Below, one piece after another: positions 1 through 9,134 of a stretch of 64,000 nucleotides of DNA. The position numbers were made by a program, and so were the translations under genes. This stretch comes from JBKCUI01 sp052161625 (GTDB taxonomy: Bacteria; Planctomycetota; Planctomycetia; Pirellulales; Pirellulaceae). Within the stretch, counting starts at the first letter, position 1. Each line of letters opens with the position of its first letter. The stretch lies in NCBI GenBank assembly GCA_052161625.1, contig CP197412.1; one strand, 5' to 3'. A model generated the notes under the pieces. It was given only the letters and a program-made list of their open reading frames with translations, ran no database searches and was not told where the DNA came from.

Positions 1-84
1 CTGCTCCGAAACCGCATCTTGCGAAATTCCGGACGTACCAAGGCAAACCACCCCGAGTACGAGACCTAAAATAAATCGACTCAT
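1..84 (-). CDS. N-terminus of a secreted protein (partial, runs off left edge)
   Basis: Only the first 28 codons are in the window, read leftwards. They start MSRFILGLVLGVV and continue through a cysteine to GTSGISQDA, a short basic start followed by a hydrophobic core, which is a typical Sec signal peptide, possibly a lipoprotein. An in-frame ATG lies two codons upstream at 90, but a GGAG sits directly against that ATG and is six bases from the one at 84, so 84 is preferred. The product cannot be named from this fragment. Confidence 0.6.
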   Translation of the reverse strand, partial: MSRFILGLVLGVVCLGTSGISQDAVSEQ

Positions 85-90
85 CTGCAT

Positions 91-772
91 CTCCGCCTTC
101 GAGCAACATTCTCTCACGGTGCGTAAATTCGTTGCGCGGGTGCGGAGAGATTACGCATCCCGGGCCAACTCCCGCTGATAGCAAAAAGGAGGCCATTCAA
201 TGGGGTGTAAACCGCCGTTTGCGCAAAGGCCAGCATTTTTGAAGGCCAAAAAATTGAAAAAACTTTCAAACTTAATGGACAATTCCACGGGTGCGCAAAA
301 AAGAGGCGACGGCTGAAAAGCCTAGCAACATACACACAACTCACGCTGGGGAGGCGAAACCCTCCTTGAACGACCTTTAGCGACCGTCTGCGGAACACTA
401 CCCGAATCAGGGGCGGGTCATTTGCCCTCAGCGCGACATTTCCCTTCCGCCAATTGACTGTCTATTCGTTAGGCAACCGCCGAAAACACCGGAGTTTTGG
501 GGAGGCTGACCGATAGGGAATGGCGCATTTTCGTTCGATCGCTCGACGAGGATCGCTGTATAGAGATCGGGGTACGGCTGATCGCTCTTGGGTCATCCGC
601 GCAGGGGCTCCCGGACAGTCCGGTTGTCGGAACGGGGGGATGCGTTAGCTGCGAGTTTCAATCCCGCCACTCGGCACTCTCAACTTTTTTGCAAATTACG
701 ACTCGTCAGGATTTCAAAGACCGATTATTATCTCGCCTCCCATTTTTCAGTTGTTGACGGAGAAGTAAAACA
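91..772. other. Gene-poor stretch upstream of rpsP
   Basis: About 680 bases lie between the divergent signal-peptide gene and rpsP. The only sizeable forward reading frame (497-757) needs a TTG start with no family resemblance, and I do not accept it. A short palindrome, CCGGACAGTCCGG, lies near 612. The region must hold promoters for both flanking genes and could hold an rpsP leader RNA, but I recognise no specific element. Confidence 0.4.
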
Positions 773-1093
773 GTGTCGGTACGAATTCGAATGAAGCGAT
801 TGGGTCGCAAGAACCGCCCCTTCTATCGTTTGTGCGCAATTGATCAACGAAGTCCTCGCGACGGCCGCGTCTTGGAAGAGCTGGGCCACTATGATCCGAT
901 GTGCAAGGAAGTGGATGCCCGTGCAATCCTCAAGGGCGAGCGAATCGACTATTGGTTGAGCGTTGGCGCCCAACCCAGCGAGAATGCAGTCGTTTTGATC
1001 GCCAAATACGGGTCCAAAGGGACGCATTTGGATAAACAATCCGATGCCCTGACTCGCCTTGGTCGCAAGCCGGTAGCTGCTGCTCAGAGCTAG
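773..1093 (+). CDS. rpsP: 30S ribosomal protein S16
   Basis: The 106-residue product begins MSVRIRMKRLGRKNRPFYR, the conserved S16 start, and continues with the DGRVLEELGHYDP block; S16 is an assembly protein of the small ribosomal subunit. The start is GTG, with GGAG about ten bases upstream, and the C-terminal extension is short. In many bacteria rpsP is followed by rimM, trmD and rplS. Here trmD follows after 255 bases and neither rimM nor rplS is present in the window. Confidence 0.95.
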   Translation: MSVRIRMKRLGRKNRPFYRLCAIDQRSPRDGRVLEELGHYDPMCKEVDARAILKGERIDYWLSVGAQPSENAVVLIAKYGSKGTHLDKQSDALTRLGRKPVAAAQS

Positions 1094-1301
1094 GTTCTCT
1101 CCAGGCTCTGCACAAATACCAACATCCGGTCTCGATCGATGCCTGTGTAGCAACTGGTCTCCGACCGGTGGATTGGCTACAGTCGGCCTCAGACCGGCAG
1201 TCGTAGTGCATAGAACGAAGGCCTCCCGACATTTTCAGGGGGCTAGCTCGGTTATGCTCCGTGCGTTCCGTTTGCAGCTCGTTCTACAATCTCGCCCCGA
1301 C

Positions 1302-1334
1302 GCACGAGCTTTCCGCTCGTGCTTTTGTTTTTTT
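1302..1334 (+). terminator. Rho-independent terminator between rpsP and trmD
   Basis: A perfect 8-bp stem (GCACGAGC at 1302-1309 and GCTCGTGC at 1315-1322) encloses a five-base loop, TTTCC, and is followed by a T-run interrupted by one G (1323-1334). This is a textbook intrinsic terminator. It ends only 14 bases before the trmD start codon, so it either separates rpsP from trmD or acts as an attenuator of trmD. Further upstream, near 1150-1195, are two imperfect hairpins of the GGTCTCCGACC type. Confidence 0.85.
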
Positions 1335-1348
1335 GGGTCGGTATCACG

Positions 1349-2047
1349 ATGCTTCGGATCGACATCATCACCCTCTTCCCCCAGATCTTTTCGGGGTATC
1401 TCACGCAGAGTTTGCTCGCCAAAGCCATTACCAAGGGTTTGATCGAGATCGTTGTCCACGATTTGCGGCATTGGTCGACCGATACCAAGCACCGCAAGAT
1501 CGATGATCGGCCCTACGGGGGAGGTCCGGGGATGCTGATCTGCGTCGAACCGGTGGTCCATTGCGTCGAAGAGGTCCAGCGGATGGCCGACCAACCTGGA
1601 CTCGTTGTACTCCTCACCCCGCAAGGCGAACCGCTTCGACAACCTCGCGTGGAGAGCATGGCGCAGTCAGGCCGCATCCTCCTGTTATGTGGGCGATACG
1701 AAGGCTTCGACCAACGGGTGATTGACATCCTCCAACCGTTCGAACTGAGTGTAGGCGACTATGTCCTCAACGGGGGCGAAGTCGCTGCGATGATTGTCGT
1801 CGACTCCACCGTACGGATGATTCCTGGCGTGCTCGGAGACGAGCAAAGTTCCTGGGATGACTCGTTCTCACGCGGCAATCGGCTGCTGGAGTTTCCGCAA
1901 TACACCAGACCGCCAGAATTCCGCGGACACCCTGTTCCCGAAGTCCTTCTCAGCGGCGATCATGGAAAGATTGCCGCTTGGCGAGAGGACCAGTCCCGCC
2001 AAAAAACTCTGCATCGGCGCAGCGACTTGTTCAAGCCCCCTACCTGA
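1349..2047 (+). CDS. trmD: tRNA (guanine(37)-N1)-methyltransferase
   Basis: The 232-residue product methylates G37 of tRNAs that read codons starting with C, using S-adenosylmethionine, and so prevents +1 frameshifting. Diagnostic trefoil-knot motifs are present: YGGGPGML, LLCGRYEGFDQR and LSVGDYVLNGGE. I take the ATG at 1349 (MLRIDIITLFP), the family's normal start. The frame is open back to a GTG at 1319, but that would put the start inside the terminator. No strong Shine-Dalgarno is visible. The stop is 12 bases before pepD. Confidence 0.95.
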   Translation: MLRIDIITLFPQIFSGYLTQSLLAKAITKGLIEIVVHDLRHWSTDTKHRKIDDRPYGGGPGMLICVEPVVHCVEEVQRMADQPGLVVLLTPQGEPLRQPRVESMAQSGRILLLCGRYEGFDQRVIDILQPFELSVGDYVLNGGEVAAMIVVDSTVRMIPGVLGDEQSSWDDSFSRGNRLLEFPQYTRPPEFRGHPVPEVLLSGDHGKIAAWREDQSRQKTLHRRSDLFKPPT

Positions 2048-2059
2048 CATGAGTTGTCT

Positions 2060-3592
2060 ATGAAGCCTTCGTTTCCGATCCCCGAACCCAATTCGGTTTG
2101 GGAGCATTTCTTCGATCTTGTAGCAATCCCTCGTCCTTCCAAAAACGAAGGTGCAGCGATCGATCACATCGAAAAGTGGGCCTTGAAGCTGGGCCGGACC
2201 GCTAAGCGGGATGGCGTGAACAACCTGTGCGTCCACGTCCCCGCAGCGCGCAAGACTGCAGCTCCCCCTGTAATCCTGCAATGCCATGTCGATATCGTTT
2301 CGGTGACCGAGGAAGGAAACTCGCAGGGTGCGGACGCTGCCCATGGAAAGATCCCCCTGGAACGCGGAGAAGTCGATCCGAAGCGGGAGAAACGGCTGAT
2401 TCCCAATCCAACCGGCGATTGGATCAATGCCCCCTACACGACGCTGGGCGCGGACAATGGTATCGGCGTCGCCATGATGATGGCGCTAGCCGAAAAGCAC
2501 GACCTCCCTGTCCCGCTTGAACTCCTTTTCACCGTCGACGAAGAAGCGGGAATGACCGGTGCTATCGGCATGGACCCGGCCAAACTCGGACTCACCGGTA
2601 AACTCCTTCTCAACATCGATACCGAGGAAGACGACGAGATCACGATCGGATCGGCCGGAGGTCGCGATGTCGAAGTCCAATGGGACGGCGGCTGGGAATC
2701 GGTCTCGCAACAGGGAGAACTCTGCCTCGTTCAGCTGAAGATCGATGGTCTTAAAGGGGGGCACTCCGGAATCGAGATCAATCAAGGTCGCGCGAACGCC
2801 AACCGATTGGTCGCTCGCATCCTGCATGCGATTCAATCCCACTCCCCCATTCAGTTATCCGATTGGCAAGGAGGAAGCCGTCGCAACGCGATTCCAGACA
2901 AAAGCGTCGTCCGTTTTGTTATGGGTAAAAACGCGTTTTCGGCCGCGAAGAATGCCGCGAAGATAATTGTCGAAAGCTTCGATCGATTGTACTCGCATCG
3001 CGACAACCCGATTCACTTTCACATGGAAACCAGCGAGCTGCCCCAAGACCTGGCTGTGCTATCGACAGTCCACTCAGCCCTCTTCCTTCGAATGGCTCAG
3101 AGCATTCCGACGGGCATCTGCGAGATGACTCCCGAGCTCCCTGTGTTGGTCGAGTCGTCGTGCAACATGGCGATCATCGAATTGGGTCCGAACAAGCCGG
3201 GACGAATAGTCTGTAGCGTTCGAGGCACGACCCCGGAGGCGCTGTCCGATGTTTCGGATTCTATCGTCGCGATCGCAGAATTGGCCAACGCAAAGACCTT
3301 GGTCGCGGACGGTTACCCCGGTTGGAAACCCCAATTGGATTCCCCGCTCCTTCAAGCCGCAGTCACATCCTACGAACGCTTGTTCGGTGAAACGCCGAAA
3401 GTACATGCCGTACATGCCGGTCTAGAATGCGGTCTCTTGGTGGAGAAGATCCCGGGTCTCCACGCCATCTCGCTTGGGCCAACCATCAAGGGGAACCACG
3501 CCGTCGGAGAGCGAGTTAGCATTTCGTCGGTCGCCAAGTCCTACCGATATGTAGAAGCCATCCTCGAAAGCCTCAGCGCGAGTAGCGAGTAG
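2060..3592 (+). CDS. pepD: Cytosolic non-specific dipeptidase (M20C, PepD-like)
   Basis: The 510-residue product is an M20-family zinc aminoacyl-dipeptidase. Metal and catalytic signatures are visible in order: QCHVD (H76, D78), TLGADNGIG (D132), TVDEEAG (catalytic and ligand Glu near 161-162) and NIDTEED, with a dimerisation segment (GLKGGHSG) after them and GNHAVGERV near the end. The ATG at 2060 is preferred over the TTG at 2054. The last residues, SASSE, and the TAG stop are read from the G-rich heptad array that begins at 3579, so the array has reached the coding end. Confidence 0.9.
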   Translation: MKPSFPIPEPNSVWEHFFDLVAIPRPSKNEGAAIDHIEKWALKLGRTAKRDGVNNLCVHVPAARKTAAPPVILQCHVDIVSVTEEGNSQGADAAHGKIPLERGEVDPKREKRLIPNPTGDWINAPYTTLGADNGIGVAMMMALAEKHDLPVPLELLFTVDEEAGMTGAIGMDPAKLGLTGKLLLNIDTEEDDEITIGSAGGRDVEVQWDGGWESVSQQGELCLVQLKIDGLKGGHSGIEINQGRANANRLVARILHAIQSHSPIQLSDWQGGSRRNAIPDKSVVRFVMGKNAFSAAKNAAKIIVESFDRLYSHRDNPIHFHMETSELPQDLAVLSTVHSALFLRMAQSIPTGICEMTPELPVLVESSCNMAIIELGPNKPGRIVCSVRGTTPEALSDVSDSIVAIAELANAKTLVADGYPGWKPQLDSPLLQAAVTSYERLFGETPKVHAVHAGLECGLLVEKIPGLHAISLGPTIKGNHAVGERVSISSVAKSYRYVEAILESLSASSE

Positions 3593-3661
3593 CGAGTAGC
3601 GAGGGGCGAGTAGCGAGTGGCGAGTGGCGAGTGGCGAGTGGCGAGGGGCGAGGGGCGAGGG
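3579..3661 (+). repeat. G-rich heptad array after pepD
   Basis: About twelve tandem 7-bp units of the form CGAGTAG, CGAGTGG and CGAGGGG. The array starts inside the last codons of pepD and supplies its stop codon. It is the reverse complement of the C-rich arrays found before starts. Confidence 0.9.
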
Positions 3662-3662
3662 G

Positions 3663-4012
3663 CCAATGTAGAGCCGTCGTCCTCGACGGCTTCCCCCCGC
3701 TTGCATGCTATCGGCGAATCGACTAGCCCGATAACGCGAAAGTGAGTGGTGAATAGCAAACGGTCCCCGACCGGCGTGGGTCTTTTGGCTGAAGGGCATG
3801 CACACCGTAGCCTAGAGCAACGCCCTAGGACCAACGCCACCACACGGCTCTTTTGGCTGAAAGCCATCAACAAAACCGTCGTACGCCACCACGCCTTCGA
3901 CCGGATGCAAGATCGTCGCCCATTTGGTACCCCCCGGAATCGTGACGGTTCGGGCGAGGCCATTTTGTGTATGGCCTTCAGCCAAAAGAAACCGTCGAGA
4001 CGACGGTTCTAT
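3663..4012. repeat. Composite palindromic element Q, copy 1
   Basis: A non-coding block repeated almost word for word at 24969-25325. It opens with a 7-bp-arm palindrome around TCCT (3673-3690), contains direct and inverted copies of TTTTGGCTGAA (near 3784, 3848 and inverted near 3972), a CCTAG/CTAGG pair near 3812-3830, and ends with a palindrome around AGA (3991-4007). No credible reading frame is present. Confidence 0.85.
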
Positions 4013-4016
4013 AATC

Positions 4017-4290
4017 GATCCTGAGAGGATCAAAGCTTGTAGCCGGGGGTTGAGCGCGAGCGACACCCCCGGTCCCCCCCACACCCTCTTCTATCCCGAA
4101 GGGATTAAAGCAATGCGATGGCTTGATCGAGATTGTTGTTCCTCCTTGCGATAGAACGCATCTCGATTAACAACACGAAGATGTTCAGGCGTGCGGCTTG
4201 CATCCCGTCGGGATGCTCAATCCTTGGGGAATCCACCGGGGGTATCGCATACGCTCAACCCCCGGCTAATGGCTCGAGTCCTTTCAGGAC
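4017..4290. repeat. Nested palindromic element P, copy 1
   Basis: A 274-bp element made of six hairpins. The second half is the inverted copy of the first: GATCCT/AGGATC (4017-4031), CCGGGGGT/ACCCCCGG (4043-4072), ATCCCGAAGGGAT (4093-4105), a centre, CATCCCGTCGGGATG (4201-4215), CCGGGGGT/ACCCCCGG (4236-4265) and GTCCTTTCAGGAC (4278-4290). Seven copies occur in the window, all in the same orientation. Confidence 0.9.
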
Positions 4291-4322
4291 AAAAAGAGAA
4301 GAACGTTCGACATTACGCCTCG

Positions 4323-4670
4323 CCCCATGCCCCATGCCCCATGCCCCATGCCCCATGCCCCATGCTCCCTGCTCCCTGCTCCCTGCTCCCTGCTCCCTGC
4401 TCCCTGCTCCCTGCTCCCTGCCCCCTGCTCCCTGCCCCCTGCTCCCTGCTCCCTGCTCCCTGCTCCCTGCTCCCTGCTCCCTGCTCCCTGCTCCCTGCTC
4501 CCTGCTCCCTGCTCCCTGCTCCCTGCTCCCTGCTCCCTGCTCCCTGCCCCATGCTCCATGCTCCATGCTCCCTGCCCCATGCTCCCTGCCCCATGCCCCT
4601 CGCCCTATGCTCCCTGCTCCCTGCTCCCTGCTCCATGCTCCATGCTCCATGCTCCATGCTCCTCGCCTCT
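4323..4670 (+). repeat. C-rich heptad array, longest in the window
   Basis: About 48 phase-locked 7-bp units: CCCCATG, then a long run of CTCCCTG, then CTCCATG, then CTCCTCG. The strand shown has no stop codon in any frame, which creates long false proteins of the APCSLLP type. The opposite strand carries GGG every seven bases. Confidence 0.95.
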
Positions 4671-4780
4671 CACTTCTCCGAAACCCAAGGCTGGGCGAGG
4701 GGTTATCATGCATTGCGTCGAATTCGGTCGTTGCATGGGTTGCAGCGGTCTTCCTATGCCATGCGCGGAGTGACTTGTCC

Positions 4781-6445
4781 ATGCATCGAAAAATTGCTTC
4801 CTACCAGCGTTTCTCTTCCCGATCCTGGCTTTCCGTCGCTTCCCTAGGGATTTTGCTCGCGTCCCCACTCCCTTCAAACGCCAAAGACTATTTCCTCGTC
4901 ATCGGTGGGGGCCCCAACAAAGAGCAGAATCAAGCCTCCATGGAGGCCAACGTTTTGTTCCTCAATAAAGTTCTTGCAACCAAAGCCTCCGCTGACCGCG
5001 ACGTCTCCATTTTCTTCGCGGATGGCAACAATCCCGACGCCGACTTGCAAGTCATCGCTCCTTCCGCCCCCTCCAACACCCCAGTGCTCGATCTTCTCCG
5101 CCGTCTTCACCGCCGGGGCCCAGCCGCCTCGTCGCAAACAATCGAATACCGGAATCACACTGTTCCCGAGGTCCAGGGTTCGACCCATGTCCGGCGACTG
5201 GAGCGGGCCATTCGAAACATCGGCTCGCAAGTCCAAACGGGGGATCGCGTCTTCCTGTATGTCACCGCCCACGGTTCTGCAGGCCCTCGAAGCAATCCCC
5301 ATAACACCCGGATCGCGTGCTGGGGGAGCAGCCTGCCTGTTTCGCAATTGATGGAGTGGCTCGACGATTACCCCAAAGATGTCCCCGTTATTTCGATGAT
5401 GGCGCAATGCTACGCGGGCGGGTTCGCGAACATCATCTTCGACGACATCTCCGAGCGAATGAAACCGACCGACCACCTTCGCGTCGGTTTCTACGCCCAA
5501 CAATACGATCTGCAAGCAGCAGGCTGCCGCCCGGATATCGAGCGGGACGAGGAGTTCAGCAGCTACTTCTGGGGTGCGATCTACGGAGAAATGCGAAATG
5601 GAACACCTATCCATAACGCGGATCTCGATGGGGATGAACGCGTCTCGTTTGAAGAGGCCTTCGTTTACACGGTCTGCTACGGAGATACCATCGATATTCC
5701 ACTTCGGGGTAGCGACTTGTTCCTGCGTGCATGGAGTCGTATCCCAGATTACACTCTGGCACGAGACCGCTATCGTCGAAACGGTCCGGCTGCCGCGCGT
5801 GATGATGACGCGAAGGGATCCGATCAGGAATCCGATGGGGACCTCGACACCGAATCCAATTCGACGATCGATATGGGAGACCTACAGCGTTTCGAAGGCA
5901 CCTTTGCCAAGTGGATGGCGGAAACCTCGCGTTCGCATCAACGCGTGATTGAAGAACTGTGTCGATCGCTGGAAATCGATCTCGACGAGCGGATTGAAAA
6001 CCTTGCAGATCGTTTGGACTCCTACCGACGCAGCAGTCGCAATTTTGGTCCTAACCGCAGGGGAAGATTCAATTCTGGGCGCCGCGAATTGCTTGAGGCC
6101 ATCGCGCAGGAATTACCCGATTTGAAAGATCCTGATGCTTGGGAACAATCCGAAGCGTTGAACGAACGGGACCAAATGACTTGGATGGCGGACATCGAAA
6201 TGCTCCCGGAATACGCGACGTATCAAAAACGGATGGAAGAGAGAAAAAGAGCGGACTCGATCGGAGAAGAGAACGAGCTGCAAAGCGTGAAGTATCGAAG
6301 GCTGATTGAGACCTTAGAAACGATTCTGCTTGAGAAAAACTTGCCTCGGGTTGCACCCGCCGAAGTCCAAGAACGTTACGCATCGATGCGGGCACTGGAA
6401 TCGGTCGACCTGATTCCGCCACCGATCACACAGGTAACTCCATAA
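4781..6445 (+). CDS. Secreted caspase/legumain-like cysteine peptidase
   Basis: The 554-residue product has a signal peptide (about residues 1-34) and a caspase-haemoglobinase fold domain. A catalytic dyad is visible as VTAHGSAG (H164) and MMAQCYAGGF (C210), each after a hydrophobic strand. An EF-hand-like loop follows, DLDGDERVSFEE (about 281-292), then a charged, probably helical C-terminal half. The start at 4781 has GGAG ten bases upstream and is the first Met after the heptads, although the frame is open back to 4133. Its end overlaps the convergent kinase gene by 20 bases. The substrate is unknown; the EF-hand suggests calcium dependence. Confidence 0.8.
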   Translation: MHRKIASYQRFSSRSWLSVASLGILLASPLPSNAKDYFLVIGGGPNKEQNQASMEANVLFLNKVLATKASADRDVSIFFADGNNPDADLQVIAPSAPSNTPVLDLLRRLHRRGPAASSQTIEYRNHTVPEVQGSTHVRRLERAIRNIGSQVQTGDRVFLYVTAHGSAGPRSNPHNTRIACWGSSLPVSQLMEWLDDYPKDVPVISMMAQCYAGGFANIIFDDISERMKPTDHLRVGFYAQQYDLQAAGCRPDIERDEEFSSYFWGAIYGEMRNGTPIHNADLDGDERVSFEEAFVYTVCYGDTIDIPLRGSDLFLRAWSRIPDYTLARDRYRRNGPAAARDDDAKGSDQESDGDLDTESNSTIDMGDLQRFEGTFAKWMAETSRSHQRVIEELCRSLEIDLDERIENLADRLDSYRRSSRNFGPNRRGRFNSGRRELLEAIAQELPDLKDPDAWEQSEALNERDQMTWMADIEMLPEYATYQKRMEERKRADSIGEENELQSVKYRRLIETLETILLEKNLPRVAPAEVQERYASMRALESVDLIPPPITQVTP

Positions 6446-7544
6446 CGATGACAGCACCATGCGCTTTGGGATGTCGGTGTTCGGTATTGCCCACGTAGAT
6501 CTTCCCCGCATGCGCCTCCACAAGCCGATTGCAGATCGCCATACCAAGCCCCGTGCCCTTTGTTTTGGTCGTATAGAACGGCTCGAAGATGCGTCGCCTC
6601 TGTTCTTCATCTAAGCCGGGGCCGTCGTCAGTAAAAGCGACTTGGAGGTACTGCTGCGTACCATGTCGAATCGGTCGGCAGGTTGTGTAAAGAACGCTAT
6701 TGGTTGAAATAACCGCTAACGAATTTTCATAGATGTTGCGAATGACTTGCGAAATTCGCCCCGCGTCGCAGTAAATCGCCGGGCAGGTTTCGCAGTTCAG
6801 GACCAGTTTGGCCTGCAATGGGGTCCATACCTCGCTCAGATTGTTCCAGACGTCCAGGCAAAGTTCGGAAACGATTTGCCTCGTTTTTCCCAACTGAATC
6901 GGAGCAGCGTAACTCCGGACTTCCTCATAAAGTGTCTGCAGTTCCACCAACGCCGACCGCGTACGCCGGACCAGGTCCTGTTGCTCAGGCGCGGTTTGCA
7001 GATCGAGGTCGAGCATATCCAAACAAGCTCGCGAGCGCTGCAGGGCATTGCGGCTTTCGTGGGCCAACCCGGTTACCATTTGTCCAATCGCAGCCAATCG
7101 CTCGCTTTGAATCAACCGCAATTGAGCGTCGAGCAGATCCGCCTCGTTCTGCTGCCGCTCGGTCATATCCCGCATGATCCCGGTATAAAGAATTCGCTCC
7201 CCCACACGCACTTCGCTGATCGCCAAATCGATCGGTATCAGGCTCCCGTCGGCTCGCTGCCCAAGTACTTGCCGACCGATACCGATAATTTTTCGTTTGC
7301 CAGTGTCGTTGTAGGTTTGCACATACCCATCGTGACGAGAACGATCCGGCTCGGGCATCAAGACGGAAACATTCTGGTTGATCAAATCCTGTGGCTTGTA
7401 GCCGAATAGCTTCTCCACCGATCGATTCGCATGCAGAATCTTGCCCCGCGCGTCGATGGTTACGATCGCATCCACCGCGGTGTTCAAAACCGCATCGAGC
7501 AACGCGGAATCCAATTCATTGGGGTGTTCATTTTTCAATGTCAT
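6426..7544 (-). CDS. FixL-like PAS sensor histidine kinase
   Basis: The 372-residue product has no membrane segment. Residues about 15-130 form a PAS domain very like the haem-PAS of rhizobial FixL: LMPEPDRSRHD with His71 at the proximal haem ligand position, then IIGIGR with Arg91 at the oxygen-switch arginine position. The dimerisation/phosphoacceptor helix has GLAHESRNAL (His162), and the ATPase domain ends with TDDGPGLD and KGTGLGMAIC. The ATG at 7544 is preferred to one at 7622, as the longer N-terminus looks non-native. It is next to the cbb3 locus, so oxygen control of that locus is likely but inferred. Confidence 0.85.
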   Translation of the reverse strand: MTLKNEHPNELDSALLDAVLNTAVDAIVTIDARGKILHANRSVEKLFGYKPQDLINQNVSVLMPEPDRSRHDGYVQTYNDTGKRKIIGIGRQVLGQRADGSLIPIDLAISEVRVGERILYTGIMRDMTERQQNEADLLDAQLRLIQSERLAAIGQMVTGLAHESRNALQRSRACLDMLDLDLQTAPEQQDLVRRTRSALVELQTLYEEVRSYAAPIQLGKTRQIVSELCLDVWNNLSEVWTPLQAKLVLNCETCPAIYCDAGRISQVIRNIYENSLAVISTNSVLYTTCRPIRHGTQQYLQVAFTDDGPGLDEEQRRRIFEPFYTTKTKGTGLGMAICNRLVEAHAGKIYVGNTEHRHPKAHGAVIVMELPV

Positions 7545-7650
7545 ACGCTTGCCACAAACCTCTGATTCCCATCCAACCCATGAACGAACCAATTTGTCTG
7601 TCGCGCTCGGCGCGGCGGACACCGGTCTAAGACCGGTTATTGCCGGCTGG

Positions 7651-8991
7651 CTATTCCGCCCCCAACCATCCAGGCTTGACCGCTTCGACGACTGCTAACG
7701 TTGCTTTGCGACTGGCTTCGTCCCAGATCATCCCCTCAGGCGGCTCGCATTTCCCCCGCAAAATAGCGCTCACCTTCTCCCGAACATGCTCCATCACCGG
7801 TGAAGGTAATGCATCGAACTGTTCGCTCAAAATCAGATAGCTGCACCGGTGCTGAAAAAGCCTCGTCTGGCAGTTCAACTGGTATAGAGAACGCCCCTGG
7901 GAATCGAAAGGACCGCGTTTGGTAAACCGCTCGCGGAAAGCACTATCCTCACCCACGGCCGTTTCAAGCGGGAATTCTTCTGCGAAAAGCAACCCCTTGA
8001 CCAATTCATCTCCGGCCGAAGCGATCCGTCTTTTTGTCGAATCGCTTCGATGATCGGAAGGTCGGTTCAACGCTTGGTTCATGGCGGCGTCCAAGTGGAG
8101 GGCCATCCTGGTTTCGTAATTGGCCCGAGTGATGAGGTTATGAACGCGGGTCTGATGCTCCATCACCATCAATGCGACGATATCGCTGGTCGACCGGAGA
8201 TAGGGCTCCGTATCGATGGTCTTCGCAAGAGTCGACCAATTGGCACCCGCGTCCGGATTGACAAGCTCCGGGTTCTGGCGATCGAGAGCAAAGAGGTTAC
8301 CCAAATGCCGCATCTCACCATGCTTGCCCGTGACATACCAGCCACCCCATCGTTGGATGAATGGACTGCGATGATCGGTCACGAAACTCGACGCTCCCGA
8401 ACGAGGACGCCCGGCCTTGTCCGGATAAATCGATCTTACCAACACACCGGGTACCCGTTCGGTTCGCGTCGTAGCATGGCATGACAAACACTGTCCGCGA
8501 TCTCGAATAATGGTCGGGTACTCGTCGTCGCTGTTGTCCTCCTGCCTCCCGTCTTTCTCCGATTCTCCGTCCGACGTGGGAGCCTCGAACGTATAAAAGA
8601 CACACCCCAACTGCGGGTCGATCGCGGTCAATTCAATGATCGAACTACCCTGAACATACCCCACATAGACGGAATCGTTGAAGTAAATAGCGCGAGGAGT
8701 ACGAGGTGAAATGTGGTTGATTTGAAGACTCGTCTTGGAGAACACCAAACATTGCGACTCAACAGGAACCCGCAGCGCATCGAGCAACGGTCGCAGGTAC
8801 TCTCCATTTTCGTCCGGTTCCAATTTCCGATTTCCGCTCTCCATCTCTTTCCATAGAAGGGCGACTGGGTCTTTGGATTCGCTATCGTAGTACGAAATAG
8901 GGGCATGCTCAAATTCGTCGCCGGATCGAGCGATCGGGGCAAAGAATGCGACGAGACAAGCGGCGATGGAGAGGGATCGCAGTCGTTTCAT
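7651..8991 (-). CDS. Secreted mono-haem c-type protein of unknown function
   Basis: The 446-residue product has a signal peptide (residues 1-23) and one haem c motif, CLSCH (C168-H172), inside a long domain with conserved-looking blocks such as RSGASSFVTDHRSP and RWGGWYVTGKHGEMRHLGN. I do not recognise a named enzyme. Its ATG overlaps the ccoS stop as ATGA, so it is probably the last gene of the cbb3 maturation operon and a periplasmic electron carrier or sensor. Confidence 0.75.
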   Translation of the reverse strand: MKRLRSLSIAACLVAFFAPIARSGDEFEHAPISYYDSESKDPVALLWKEMESGNRKLEPDENGEYLRPLLDALRVPVESQCLVFSKTSLQINHISPRTPRAIYFNDSVYVGYVQGSSIIELTAIDPQLGCVFYTFEAPTSDGESEKDGRQEDNSDDEYPTIIRDRGQCLSCHATTRTERVPGVLVRSIYPDKAGRPRSGASSFVTDHRSPFIQRWGGWYVTGKHGEMRHLGNLFALDRQNPELVNPDAGANWSTLAKTIDTEPYLRSTSDIVALMVMEHQTRVHNLITRANYETRMALHLDAAMNQALNRPSDHRSDSTKRRIASAGDELVKGLLFAEEFPLETAVGEDSAFRERFTKRGPFDSQGRSLYQLNCQTRLFQHRCSYLILSEQFDALPSPVMEHVREKVSAILRGKCEPPEGMIWDEASRKATLAVVEAVKPGWLGAE

Positions 8992-9134
8992 GATTCGTTA
9001 TCGTCCTGCAGAATGCGGAGGGAGGGGGACTCAAGGTCGTCGTACTGACCACTTCGAATGCAATACAAGCATCCAATCAGACCAGCGGCCCCAAGCAAAA
9101 TGGCGGCGGGAAGGGCGATATACAAAACGCTCAT
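8988..9134 (-). CDS. ccoS: cbb3 oxidase maturation protein CcoS
   Basis: The 48-residue product starts MSVLYIALPAAILLGAAGLIG, a single membrane helix, then CLYCIRSGQYDDLESP, the usual CcoS form. CcoS is needed to insert cofactors into the CcoN subunit. The start overlaps the ccoI stop as ATGA and the stop overlaps the next gene's ATG in the same way, indicating translational coupling. Confidence 0.9.
   Translation of the reverse strand: MSVLYIALPAAILLGAAGLIGCLYCIRSGQYDDLESPSLRILQDDNES

Noticed and set aside
497..757. 86-codon frame upstream of rpsP
   Set aside because: TTG start, no Shine-Dalgarno, no recognisable feature. Treated as non-coding.
4017..4290. Element P as an insertion sequence
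   Set aside because: No transposase frame in any copy, and target duplications could not be seen. At most a non-autonomous element.
4133..4780. Long repeat proteins of the APCSLLP/APCSMLH type (also at 19603, 25529-25837, 29394-29641, 50617-50913, 53685-54000)
   Set aside because: A 7-bp repeat without stops is open in all frames on one strand and often on the other; the peptides only mirror the DNA repeat.
4781..6445. Caspase-like protein as part of an antiphage system (CHAT/TPR type)
   Set aside because: It has a signal peptide and no defence-gene neighbours, so a secreted peptidase is more likely.
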